Shown piece by piece: positions 6,831-14,827 of a stretch of 44,988 nucleotides of DNA (position 1 is its first letter; each line of letters starts with the position of its first letter). A model generated the notes under the pieces. That model was not told where the DNA came from and ran no database searches. It saw only the letters and a list, made by a program, of their open reading frames with translations. Where the stretch lies: NCBI GenBank assembly GCA_945827635.1, contig CALZOG010000005.1, positions 1 through 44,988 on the forward strand, in the 5' to 3' direction. A program made the translations under genes and the position numbers. The DNA is from an uncultured Bacteroidales bacterium (GTDB taxonomy: Bacteria > Bacteroidota > Bacteroidia > Bacteroidales > Paludibacteraceae).

Positions 6831-7262
6831 ATGCCAACCCAGTCACATAGCAGTACCTCGCGCCGAACCATACGGGTCGTGGCGGCTATCGTCATCGACG
6901 GTAGCGGACGTATATTTGCCACGCAGCGAGGGTACGGAGAGTGGAAAGACTGGTGGGAGTTTCCAGGTGGGAAGATTGAGGCAGGTGAGTCACCTGAACA
7001 AGCCCTGCGACGCGAGATACGCGAGGAGCTGGATGCGGATATAGAGATAGGGGAACTGATGTATACGGTGGATTATGACTATCCCGCCTTTCATCTAACG
7101 TTGTACTGCTACCGCTGCACCTTACCCGACGGACACGTGGTGTTGTTAGAGCATGAGGCGGCACGATGGCTGAAACCTGAAGACCTGAACACTGTGAAGT
7201 GGCTGCCGGCAGACGAACAGATAATAGTAGAACTGCAGCGGGGAACAGAGGCGCAGACGTAA
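6831..7262 (+). CDS. Nudix hydrolase, MutT-like (8-oxo-dGTP diphosphatase type)
   Basis: A 143-residue Nudix enzyme. It carries a full Nudix box (GGKIEAGESPEQALRREI, then REELDAD), matching GX5EX7REUXEEXGU. VVAAIVIDGSGRIFATQR before it and YPAFHLTLYCYRC after it follow the MutT pattern. Likely reaction: hydrolysis of oxidised or surplus nucleoside triphosphates to monophosphates in the cytoplasm, guarding against mutation. The substrate within the family is inferred. The start was chosen at the ATG at 6831 because the promoter's -7 element ends at 6808. A start upstream of about 6814 would not be transcribed. It stands alone: a new promoter for nfeD follows within 36 bp of its stop. Confidence 0.85.
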   Translation: MPTQSHSSTSRRTIRVVAAIVIDGSGRIFATQRGYGEWKDWWEFPGGKIEAGESPEQALRREIREELDADIEIGELMYTVDYDYPAFHLTLYCYRCTLPDGHVVLLEHEAARWLKPEDLNTVKWLPADEQIIVELQRGTEAQT

Positions 7263-7297
7263 AAATTGCGAAAAGAATAGATTATTTTGGCAGAATA

Positions 7298-7329
7298 CTT
7301 GCATAAATCAAAAAATTTTTGTAACTTTG
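7298..7329 (+). promoter_or_regulatory. Promoter for nfeD-floA-amidase-recJ-wHTH run
   Basis: CTTG at 7298-7301 (3 of 4 of TTTG, extended as CTTGCATAAATC), a 20-bp gap, then TAACTTTG at 7322-7329. The leader to the nfeD ATG (7412) is about 75 nt and holds a 10-bp palindrome GAAGATCTTC (7349-7358). No further promoter is apparent before the winged-helix gene ends at 11950. Confidence 0.7.
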
Positions 7330-7411
7330 CGTGGCTTTTCCGAAACAGGAAGATCTTCTCTCGTAACCAACAGACTGAAACATGACTACTAACCACTAAA
7401 ACAAATACGCT

Positions 7412-7771
7412 ATGGATATTCTGATACTTGTACTGTTATCTCTGGCGGGCGTGTTGCTGCTCGTGCTGGAGTTGTTTCTCATCCCGGGAATGGGTATAGC
7501 CGGTATAGCCGGCGGAGCCTGCCTGGTGGGGGCAGTGGTGTATGCCTACATGGTGATCGGTGCCACGGCAGGACATATAACATTCTTTGTCGTGCTGGCT
7601 GCCACAGCTCTGGCTGTGTATGCGTTCTACAAGAGTAACGCAATAGAAAAGATGGGCCTGGATGCAAAGATTGACGATACGGTCGAACTGGCTGAACCGG
7701 GCAAGAAGATTGCTCGCCTGCAAAAGCAAGCGGAAGAGATGGAAGAAACCGCTGAGGCTGATAAACATTAG
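7412..7771 (+). CDS. Short NfeD-family membrane protein lacking the OB-fold domain
   Basis: 119 residues. Hydrophobic segments at about 2-24, 27-48 and 52-73 with the family-like LELFLIPGMGIAGIAGGACL resemble NfeD membrane regions. NfeD proteins are partners of SPFH/flotillin proteins in membrane microdomains, and floA follows 57 bp later, which supports the call. Bacteroidota NfeD proteins normally continue into a C-terminal soluble OB-fold domain of about 60-70 residues. Here the chain ends in a charged, helix-prone tail rich in Glu and Lys (KKIARLQKQAEEMEETAEAD). No remnant of the OB-fold is seen in the intergenic gap. Either this is a natural short form or the domain has been lost. Confidence 0.75.
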   Translation: MDILILVLLSLAGVLLLVLELFLIPGMGIAGIAGGACLVGAVVYAYMVIGATAGHITFFVVLAATALAVYAFYKSNAIEKMGLDAKIDDTVELAEPGKKIARLQKQAEEMEETAEADKH

Positions 7772-7828
7772 ACCGCTGAGCTGCCGGACATATAACGAAG
7801 GAATAATAAATTTAAAAAAATCAATAGT

Positions 7829-8794
7829 ATGGAAACATTACAAATTATTCTGATTGTGCTGCTTGTGATTGCAGTAATCGTGTTCTTCTACTACGTGCCG
7901 TTCATGTTGTGGATCAACGCCCAAGTCAGCGGGGTACGAATCTCACTGATTCAACTGTTTCTGATGCGTATCCGTCGTGTGCCGCCCACGAAGATCGTTA
8001 ATTGTATGATCGAGGCTCACAAAGCCGGATTGCAGGACGTGAAACGTGACGGTCTGGAGGCGCACTTCCTTGCCGGTGGACATATCGAGCGTGTGGTACA
8101 TGCTCTGGTAAGTGCCAGCAAGGCAGGTATTCAGTTGCCGTTCGGTATGGCTACGGCTATCGATCTCGCCGGCCGTGACGTGTTTGAGGCGGTGCAGATG
8201 TCTGTCAACCCCAAGGTGATTGACACTCCGCCGGTAGCTGCCGTTGCCAAGGACGGTATACAGCTGATAGCCAAGGCACGTGTGACTGTACGTGCGAACA
8301 TCAAGCAGCTCGTAGGCGGTGCAGGCGAGGATACGATCCTTGCGCGTGTAGGCGAAGGTATAGTCAGTTCTATCGGTAGTGCCGAGAGCCACAAGCAAGT
8401 GCTGGAGAACCCTGACAGCATCAGCAAACTGGTGTTGTCCAAAGGTCTGGACGACGGTACGGCATTCGAGATACTGAGTATCGATATTGCCGATATCGAC
8501 GTGGGAAAGAACATCGGTGCACAACTGCAGATGGATCAGGCTGAGGCTGACAAGAACATTGCCCAAGCCAAAGCCGAGGAGCGCCGTGCAATGGCTATTG
8601 CCAACGAGCAGGAGATGAAAGCCAAAGCACAAGAGGCACGCGCCAAGGTGATTGAGGCTGAGGCGCTTGTGCCCCAGGCTATGGCGGAGGCGTTCAAAAA
8701 CGGAAATTTAGGAATAATGGATTATTACCGCATGCAGAACATCCAGGCTGATACCGCCATGCGCGAGACCATCAGCAAGCCCAAGGCTAAATGA
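7829..8794 (+). CDS. floA: Flotillin-like protein FloA
   Basis: A 321-residue SPFH protein of the FloA (YqfA, formerly UPF0365) family. One N-terminal membrane hairpin (about 5-30, [18 protein letters not shown]) is followed by the SPFH region ([16 protein letters not shown], then [20 protein letters not shown]). A long Ala/Glu-rich coiled coil follows (about 230-290, [20 protein letters not shown]). FloA oligomerises at the inner membrane face and organises membrane microdomains that hold signalling and secretion proteins. The length is normal for the family. It follows an NfeD-family gene and overlaps the next gene by 4 bp (ATGA), implying translational coupling. Confidence 0.93.
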   Translation: METLQIILIVLLVIAVIVFFYYVPFMLWINAQVSGVRISLIQLFLMRIRRVPPTKIVNCMIEAHKAGLQDVKRDGLEAHFLAGGHIERVVHALVSASKAGIQLPFGMATAIDLAGRDVFEAVQMSVNPKVIDTPPVAAVAKDGIQLIAKARVTVRANIKQLVGGAGEDTILARVGEGIVSSIGSAESHKQVLENPDSISKLVLSKGLDDGTAFEILSIDIADIDVGKNIGAQLQMDQAEADKNIAQAKAEERRAMAIANEQEMKAKAQEARAKVIEAEALVPQAMAEAFKNGNLGIMDYYRMQNIQADTAMRETISKPKAK

Positions 8795-9579
8795 GAGTAG
8801 CTGTATTGCAGTACCCCGTAGCATGGGGAGATGTTCGCAAAAATGTCGGTGACACCGTAACTCGCATCGCTGCATTGGTCGGAAAGACCGATGTGGCGTT
8901 GCTGCCTGAAATGTTCAGTACAGGGTTCTGCGTGGATCAGCCCGAACTGGCAGAGACCACCGACGGATATACAATCACCACCCTGCAGCAGACTGCCAAC
9001 GAGACCGGTATAGCCATTGCCGGCACGTTCATCTGCCGTGACAGCGACAAACTGTACAATCGCGGATTCCTGCTGTCACCCCATGCCGCTCCGCAGTTCA
9101 CCGACAAACGGCACCTCTATGCCACCGGAGGCGAGGACCGATTCTTCACGCCCGGCAAGAAACGTACGATATTCACCTATCAAGGCGTAAAGATCCTGCT
9201 GCTCATCTGCTACGACGTGCGGTTCCCCGTATGGGCACGAAACGTATGGGGCGATGACTATGACTTGATTCTGGTAAGTGCCAACTGGCCCGAAGCACGC
9301 GTGGTGATGTGGGATATACTCGTGGCAGCACGTGCCGTGGAGAACCAGTGTTACATCGTGGCAGCTAATCTGGTGGGCGAGGATGGTGCAGGCTGGCACT
9401 ACAACGGACACTCGGTGGCATACGACACACGTATGAACGAACTGCTGAAGTTCGCAGATAACGAAGAAGGTACACGTATAGCCGAACTATCCATGCCCGG
9501 GCTCAAGCATTATCGCGAAGCATTGCCGCTATGGAGAGATACGGACAGAAAACTTGTGCGTTTGGAGTTCTCAGAGTAA
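8791..9579 (+). CDS. Nitrilase-superfamily omega-amidase (YafV/NIT2-like)
   Basis: A 262-residue C-N hydrolase. The Glu-Lys-Cys triad is visible: E40 in [11 protein letters not shown]106 in FTDKRHLY, and the nucleophile C140 in [10 protein letters not shown]. The sequence around these sites fits the YafV/NIT2 omega-amidase branch, which removes the amide from alpha-ketoglutaramate or alpha-ketosuccinamate, by-products of glutamine or methionine transamination. This substrate is inferred from the subfamily. It starts within the last codons of floA (4-bp overlap) and is followed 16 bp later by recJ, so it is in the middle of a co-transcribed run with no obvious metabolic link to its neighbours. 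Confidence 0.85.
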   Translation: MRVAVLQYPVAWGDVRKNVGDTVTRIAALVGKTDVALLPEMFSTGFCVDQPELAETTDGYTITTLQQTANETGIAIAGTFICRDSDKLYNRGFLLSPHAAPQFTDKRHLYATGGEDRFFTPGKKRTIFTYQGVKILLLICYDVRFPVWARNVWGDDYDLILVSANWPEARVVMWDILVAARAVENQCYIVAANLVGEDGAGWHYNGHSVAYDTRMNELLKFADNEEGTRIAELSMPGLKHYREALPLWRDTDRKLVRLEFSE

Positions 9580-9595
9580 AGAAGATAGTTCGCAA

Positions 9596-11317
9596 GTGAA
9601 ATATTTGTGGCAAATACAAACATTGTCGGATGAGCAGGCAGCACTGCGCGACAAGCTGTCACGGGAACTGCAGATCAGTCCTGTGGCTGCGGCTCTGCTG
9701 GTACGTCGCGGCATAACGACCCGCGAACAGGCTTCGGCGTTCGTGCATCCGGCACTCAGTCAACTGCATGACCCGATGCTGATGCTCGGTATGCGCGAGG
9801 CGGAACAGCGACTGTCACGAGCCGTGGACAGCGGCGAGAAGATACTTATCTACGGCGATTATGATGTGGATGGCACAACGGCAGTGGCACTGATGTACCG
9901 ATTCCTGAGTGCGTTCTATACGAATATCGACTATTACATTCCCGACCGATATACGGAAGGTTACGGCATATCGTTCCGCGGTGTGGATTATGCGCAGGAG
10001 CAAGGATGCACGCTGATCATCGCCTTGGACTGCGGTATCAAGTCAGCAGACAAAGTAGAGTACGCGCGCAAACGCGGGATAGACTTTATCATCTGCGACC
10101 ACCACATGCCCGGTGACGAACAGCCGCAGGCTGTAGCCGTGCTGGACAGCAAGCAGACGGATGATCCCTATCCGTTCAAGGAACTGTCGGGCTGCGGAGT
10201 TGGCTTCAAACTGGCGCAAGCATACGCGCAGACGCACAACATGCCGTTTGATACCGCGCTCAACCCTTTGCTTGAATTGTTGGCAATGTCGATAGCATCG
10301 GATATTGTATCGCTCACCGGCGAGAACCGCGTACTGGCATACTTTGGCATCAAGCAGATCAATACACGACCGTCGGTGGGACTGCAAGGGCTGCTGAAGA
10401 TGACTGACCTGGAGGGCAAGCAGGTGAACATATCCGACCTGGTGTACCGCATCGGTCCGCGACTGAATGCCTGCGGACGAATCAAATCCGGGCGTGCTGC
10501 TGTCGAACTGCTGATAAGCAACGATGCCACGGTGGCAACGGAAATCGCGCAGACCATCGAAGCCTTCAACAGCGAGCGGAAAGAGAGGGATGAGAAGATC
10601 ACGCAGGAGGCTCTGCAGCAGTTGGAGGCGGACCCAGAGCATCCCAACAAACATACGAACGTGGCGTACGGAGCCAACTGGCATAGAGGCGTGTTGGGTA
10701 TAGTGGCATCCAGACTGACGGAGAACTATTACCGTCCAACCATCGTGCTCGCTGATACAGAAGACGGGCTGATAGCCGGCTCGGCACGCAGCGTAGGCGG
10801 ATTTGATATCTACTCGGCTATCGACTCATGCCGCGACCTGCTGACTAACTTCGGCGGACATGTGTTTGCCGCAGGATTAAGCATGCTGCCCGCTAACCTG
10901 CCGGAGTTCAAAAGGCGGTTTGAGCAATATGTGGCAGCACATATAACCGACGAGCAGCTTATGCCTGTTATCCGCGTGGAGGAAGAGTTGCTGTTGCAGG
11001 ATATAGACAAGCAGTTTTATAATGTATTGCGCCATCTGGAACCTTTCGGACCGGATAATCCCCATCCGCGATTTGTGACGCGCGGGCTGATCAACAACCG
11101 ATACACCAAGCGGGTGGGCAAGCAGGGCGAGCACCTCAAGCTGGACCTGACCGACCGCAGCGTGGCAATCAGCGGTATAGCGTTCGGAAAAGGAGATATG
11201 GCAATGTTTATTCAGAACGGCAATGCTGTGGATGTATGCTACAGTCTGGAGCAGAACACCTACAACGGCGTGACTTCACTACAGATGAAAGTGGAGGATA
11301 TAGTACCTGCGGAGTAA
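9596..11317 (+). CDS. recJ: Single-strand-specific 5'-3' exonuclease RecJ
   Basis: 573 residues from a GTG start at 9596, chosen because KYLWQIQTLSDEQ matches usual RecJ N-termini. An alternative TTG at 9554 would overlap the amidase gene. DHH-family motifs are present: YGDYDVDG (86-93), the metal-binding DCG in LIIALDCGIKS, and D168HH in ICDHHMPGDE. The DHHA1 domain has GGH in LLTNFGGHVFAAG. A C-terminal OB-like domain covers about the last 120 residues. RecJ degrades single-stranded DNA in recombination (RecFOR pathway), mismatch repair and base-excision repair. The length is typical. It lies 16 bp after the amidase gene and 18 bp before the winged-helix gene. Confidence 0.93.
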   Translation: MKYLWQIQTLSDEQAALRDKLSRELQISPVAAALLVRRGITTREQASAFVHPALSQLHDPMLMLGMREAEQRLSRAVDSGEKILIYGDYDVDGTTAVALMYRFLSAFYTNIDYYIPDRYTEGYGISFRGVDYAQEQGCTLIIALDCGIKSADKVEYARKRGIDFIICDHHMPGDEQPQAVAVLDSKQTDDPYPFKELSGCGVGFKLAQAYAQTHNMPFDTALNPLLELLAMSIASDIVSLTGENRVLAYFGIKQINTRPSVGLQGLLKMTDLEGKQVNISDLVYRIGPRLNACGRIKSGRAAVELLISNDATVATEIAQTIEAFNSERKERDEKITQEALQQLEADPEHPNKHTNVAYGANWHRGVLGIVASRLTENYYRPTIVLADTEDGLIAGSARSVGGFDIYSAIDSCRDLLTNFGGHVFAAGLSMLPANLPEFKRRFEQYVAAHITDEQLMPVIRVEEELLLQDIDKQFYNVLRHLEPFGPDNPHPRFVTRGLINNRYTKRVGKQGEHLKLDLTDRSVAISGIAFGKGDMAMFIQNGNAVDVCYSLEQNTYNGVTSLQMKVEDIVPAE

Positions 11318-11335
11318 ACGGAAAAATAATACAGA

Positions 11336-11950
11336 ATGTTCATCCCTGTAATCGATAATGTTGAGATTGATCGTGAGCAACGCCTGGTGCGTAAGCAGGG
11401 TCATGTGATTCACCTGACCGGTCTGGAGTACGGGCTGCTGGATTACTTGTCGGCGCATGCTAACAGGCTATGCACGCGCCAGCAACTGCTTGACCACGTG
11501 TGGGGTGCCAGGTTCAAATACGATACAGGCACGATAGATGTACACCTGACTGCACTACGGCGCAAACTGGGTTGGAACAGCAAGTATCCGATAGAAACGA
11601 TCCGCGGTGCGGGATTGATACTGCGTATCGAGCACACGGTAACCCGTTACACGGTGGATCTGCAGTCGATACTGGCAGAATGGCTACGGTGTCATGAGCA
11701 GCAGATCAGTGCTGCCGGTTTGGTGGCGCAGATGCACCTCACACCGTTTGTGAACGAACTGACAATCGACCCTGATGTGCTCAGACGCATGCTGGACAGT
11801 ATATTGGCAGCGCTGCTCCCGGGAGCCAAACCCGGGATATTCAAGATCAGTTCGCGCCTGACTATGCACCACTTCTCCCTCACTCTTGATTTCAACGGTG
11901 CCGTGAACGAACTTCGCATACCTATTTATGGGGATTTTGATGTATCTTAA
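11336..11950 (+). CDS. Winged-helix DNA-binding protein fused to a possible degenerate histidine-kinase ATPase domain
   Basis: 204 residues. Residues about 8-98 form an OmpR/PhoB-type winged helix: HLTGLEYGLLDYLSAHANRL, then a recognition-helix region IDVHLTALRRKLG and the wing ETIRGAGLIL. The usual receiver domain is absent, so it cannot be controlled by a conserved phospho-aspartate. The C-terminal half (about 115-204) contains DPDVLRRMLDSILAALLPG and then a strand-rich tail (HHFSLTLDFNG). This recalls the start of histidine-kinase ATPase domains (DPxxLxxxLxNLLxNAxK), but the catalytic Asn is missing and nothing like the G boxes follows. I infer a domain kept for dimerisation or ligand sensing, or a decayed hybrid regulator. 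It is last in the nfeD-floA-amidase-recJ run, 18 bp after recJ. Target genes unknown; the TonB receptor next door is a candidate. Confidence 0.65.
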   Translation: MFIPVIDNVEIDREQRLVRKQGHVIHLTGLEYGLLDYLSAHANRLCTRQQLLDHVWGARFKYDTGTIDVHLTALRRKLGWNSKYPIETIRGAGLILRIEHTVTRYTVDLQSILAEWLRCHEQQISAAGLVAQMHLTPFVNELTIDPDVLRRMLDSILAALLPGAKPGIFKISSRLTMHHFSLTLDFNGAVNELRIPIYGDFDVS

Positions 11951-11963
11951 GATAATCTTAATC

Positions 11964-11991
11964 TTTGTTTAAGAAAAATTTTGTACCTTTG
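11964..11991 (+). promoter_or_regulatory. Promoter for TonB-dependent receptor gene
   Basis: A clear -7 element TACCTTTG at 11984-11991. The nearest TTTG (11964-11967) is only 16 bp upstream instead of the 20 bp seen elsewhere in this window, suggesting a weaker or activator-dependent promoter. Confidence 0.6.
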
Positions 11992-12017
11992 CACCCGCTT
12001 TCGGCAGATAGCGGGTG
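11992..12017 (+). promoter_or_regulatory. Stem-loop at the transcript 5' end of the TonB receptor gene
   Basis: CACCCGC (11992-11998) pairs exactly with GCGGGTG (12011-12017) across a 12-nt loop, ending 9 nt before the ATG at 12027. It begins directly at the -7 element, so it would form at the extreme 5' end of the mRNA, or act as an operator in DNA. No U-run follows, so it is not a terminator. Confidence 0.5.
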
Positions 12018-12026
12018 TAACTATCC

Positions 12027-14312
12027 ATGCGGATAAAGGTATTAGTCATAGTATGTCTGGCAACGGCAGCAACCATTGTGCACGCCGCTTCGCCTGAAGG
12101 TTGGGCAGATACGGTAGCCCTGCCGGACGTGGAAGTATCCGTTTCGCGTATAGCGGTGCCTGTAGCGCGACAGCAGATGCAGGTCAGTGCTCTCGATGCG
12201 CGGATGATTGAGGCGGCACAGCTGACAGCACCGAAAGATGTGGCTGCACTCGTCCCCAATATCCATATGCCGGATTATGGTTCCGCCATGACCAGCAGCG
12301 TATATATCCGAGGTCTGGGCAGCAGGATCAATGAGCCGGTATTGGGTATGGTGGTTGACGGTGTACCGCTGTTGGATAAAAATATGTACGACCATACGAT
12401 GCAGGATGTGAAACGTATCGAGCTGTTACGTGGTCCGCAAGGCAGCAGCTACGGCAGAAACTCCCCCGGCGGAGTGATGGAGATACGTACTATCCAACCG
12501 CTTGATTTGGAGGGGCAACTGATTCGCGGCGATGTGAGCTACGGAACAGCCAATACCCTCAAGGCGCAGATGTCGTACTACGGCAACAATCAGGCATCGG
12601 AAGCCGGCGAGGCGAATAGTCGTCCGTTCGGCTGGGGTATAGCAGCACGTTATCTGCGCACCGATGGATTTCACACGAACGATTATACAGGGCAAAAGGT
12701 TGATTACGGTCAGCAGGCAGGCGGACGTATAGTACTGGACGGTCGTCCGACGGATGAATGGCGCGTGACCGGAACGGTGTATGCCGATTGGGTGAGGCAG
12801 GGAGCTTTTCCGTATGCCTCGGTGGCAACAGGAAGAATAGACTATAACCGCCCGGGCAGTTATGAGCGGCTATCTGTACTGCCAGCGGTGCGCGCGGAAT
12901 ATACGCATGACGATTGGCGCGTACAACTGTCGGGCAGTTATCAATATATGCATGACGATATGCTGATGGATCAGGACTATACGCGTGCCGACATATTTAC
13001 TCTGCGTCAGACGCAACGCCAACATAACGCAACGCTGGATGCATTGCTGTATGCCCCCAAACCCTGTGAATGGTATGAGTGGAACGTAGGATGGAGCAGT
13101 TTCCTGAAAACCAATGCGATGCATGCACCCGTTACGTTTATGCGCGAGGGTATAGATGAGCTGATTCTGGGTAACGCCAATCACGGAATACAAACCGTTT
13201 TTCCCGATGACTCTATCTGCATCAGCAATGTCACATTACCTATCCCGAGTTCGTTTGAACTGCTGAATGCCGGAGCGGCACTCTATCACCAAAGTCATTT
13301 TCAGTTCGGACACTGGCATATCAACGCGGGCGTGCGCATAGATTATGAACACACGCGCATGGACTACCTGAGCACGGCTGACCTGAGTTACCGATTCACG
13401 ATGATTATGCCTGATTATGAGGACGTACACACCGAGATTAGCGGCAGGCAGTCCAAGCCGTACTGGCAGGTGCTGCCCAGATTGGCCGTTTCGTATGACG
13501 GATCATGGGGAACGGTATATGGCTACGCAGCCAAAGGCTACAAAGCCGGCGGATATAACCCGCAGATCTTCAGCACTATCACCCAGAACCAAGTGATGAC
13601 GGATATGGCAGCAGACATGGGTATGCATCTGGATATGGCTGATCCGCGCTACTCGGACGTAGCGATCACATCCTATAAGCCCGAGACGGACTGGACATTC
13701 GAGATAGGTGCCCATTTTACGCCTGCTGAGGGACTGAAGGTGGATGTGGATGTATTTCATATCCAATGTATGGATCAGCAGGTGACCGTCTTTCCCAATG
13801 GCAAGACGACAGGTCGCATGATGGCTAATGCCGCCCGCTCACGAATATGGGGTGCCGAGGCAACATTGCAGTACCGCTGGACGCGTGACAAATGGTTCGG
13901 GATGCTGGATGCCTCATACGGCTTTACCGATGCGCGGTTCATTACCTTCAACGACGGCATGGGCGACTATTCGGGGCACTATGTCCCCTACGCACCGCAG
14001 CACACCCTGCACGGGCTGTTGACAGCAGGGTATATGATAGGGCACAAAGCCCTGCAGGCGGTAACCGTGTCGGTTAAGGGTGATGGTATAGGCCGCATCT
14101 ATTGGAACGAGCAGAATGATTGCAGTCAGCCGGTGTACGGTCTGCTGGCTGCTACAATAGCCCTGAGGTGGCAATATGTGCAAGTGGAGTTGTGGGGAAA
14201 GAACCTGACCGGCACGCGGTACGACGTATTCTACTTCCGATCGATGGGCAACGATTTCCTGCAGCGAGGCAAGCCCAGAGAGTTGGGCGCAACCATGCGA
14301 TTTGAGATATAA
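12027..14312 (+). CDS. TonB-dependent outer-membrane receptor
   Basis: 761 residues. A signal peptide of about 20 residues (VIVCLATAATIVHA) is followed by a possible TonB box (DVEVSVSR). A plug domain follows (about 45-165), with SSVYIRGLGSRINEP, MVVDGVPLLDKNMYD, IELLRGPQGSSYGRNSPGG. A beta-barrel ends in a C-terminal phenylalanine-containing strand (GATMRFEI). It imports a substrate across the outer membrane using TonB energy. The shape is that of iron-complex or cobalamin-type receptors: there is no N-terminal carboxypeptidase-like domain and no SusD partner, so it is not a SusC glycan transporter. The substrate cannot be read. A small lipoprotein gene follows after 38 bp and is probably co-expressed. 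Confidence 0.9.
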   Translation: MRIKVLVIVCLATAATIVHAASPEGWADTVALPDVEVSVSRIAVPVARQQMQVSALDARMIEAAQLTAPKDVAALVPNIHMPDYGSAMTSSVYIRGLGSRINEPVLGMVVDGVPLLDKNMYDHTMQDVKRIELLRGPQGSSYGRNSPGGVMEIRTIQPLDLEGQLIRGDVSYGTANTLKAQMSYYGNNQASEAGEANSRPFGWGIAARYLRTDGFHTNDYTGQKVDYGQQAGGRIVLDGRPTDEWRVTGTVYADWVRQGAFPYASVATGRIDYNRPGSYERLSVLPAVRAEYTHDDWRVQLSGSYQYMHDDMLMDQDYTRADIFTLRQTQRQHNATLDALLYAPKPCEWYEWNVGWSSFLKTNAMHAPVTFMREGIDELILGNANHGIQTVFPDDSICISNVTLPIPSSFELLNAGAALYHQSHFQFGHWHINAGVRIDYEHTRMDYLSTADLSYRFTMIMPDYEDVHTEISGRQSKPYWQVLPRLAVSYDGSWGTVYGYAAKGYKAGGYNPQIFSTITQNQVMTDMAADMGMHLDMADPRYSDVAITSYKPETDWTFEIGAHFTPAEGLKVDVDVFHIQCMDQQVTVFPNGKTTGRMMANAARSRIWGAEATLQYRWTRDKWFGMLDASYGFTDARFITFNDGMGDYSGHYVPYAPQHTLHGLLTAGYMIGHKALQAVTVSVKGDGIGRIYWNEQNDCSQPVYGLLAATIALRWQYVQVELWGKNLTGTRYDVFYFRSMGNDFLQRGKPRELGATMRFEI

Positions 14313-14350
14313 TAAACTTTACTATATTAACCAATAAATTACAAAGAAGA

Positions 14351-14797
14351 ATGAAGAAATTATTTACACTGCTGGTACTTGCCGGACTGCTGATGTCCTG
14401 CCACATCGCTACACAGGAAGAACCGGTGAAAGATAACTCAAAGGCGTATGAGGCATATGGACTGCTGACCATTCCCCCATCGGGATTTACCAAGGAAGCC
14501 GTTCGCACCAAACTGGTGCTTGTGGATGACAAGAAACTTGATCTGTACATGTTTGAGGTGAAGTTCGCTGCCGCCATGCCGGTGACAATTGACATGCTGA
14601 TTAGCGGAGTGGACTATACCAAGACCGGAGAAGGAATAAGCTTCACCTGTAACGATATAGTGCCTACAGCAGGAGGCAAACCCTACGAGAAGTATATCAT
14701 CAAGGACCTGAACGGTTACGTTACGGCAGACTCGCTGTGCCTGAGCAATAAGTACGGAGAAACTCCCACTGTGTATGAGGGAGTGCTGGTAAAGTAA
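14351..14797 (+). CDS. Small lipoprotein, possibly calycin-like
   Basis: A 148-residue predicted lipoprotein with signal MKKLFTLLVLAGLLMSC and lipidated Cys17. The mature part is mainly strand-forming with alternating hydrophobics (KKLDLYMFEVKFAAAMPVT, GISFTCNDIVPTAGGKPYEKY). It resembles the calycin-like lipoproteins of Bacteroidota; this is a weak family-level guess. It is probably co-transcribed with the TonB receptor (38 bp gap), so it may be an accessory ligand-binding protein for it. It ends 30 bp from the convergent priA stop, with no strong terminator between them. Confidence 0.6.
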   Translation: MKKLFTLLVLAGLLMSCHIATQEEPVKDNSKAYEAYGLLTIPPSGFTKEAVRTKLVLVDDKKLDLYMFEVKFAAAMPVTIDMLISGVDYTKTGEGISFTCNDIVPTAGGKPYEKYIIKDLNGYVTADSLCLSNKYGETPTVYEGVLVK

Positions 14798-14827
14798 GTT
14801 TCACAAAGAGAAAATTCTTAGTTTCCG

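Noticed and set aside
7943..8632. 229-codon minus-strand frame antisense to floA
   Set aside because: It is a shadow of a well-conserved gene. It has His/Cys/Thr-rich composition, no start signals and no recognisable motif.
11336..11950. Ordinary response regulator
   Set aside because: The receiver domain is missing and the winged helix is at the N-terminus, so the usual label does not apply.
12027..14312. SusC-type glycan transporter
   Set aside because: There is no N-terminal carboxypeptidase-like domain, no SusD gene downstream, and the length (761) is too short.
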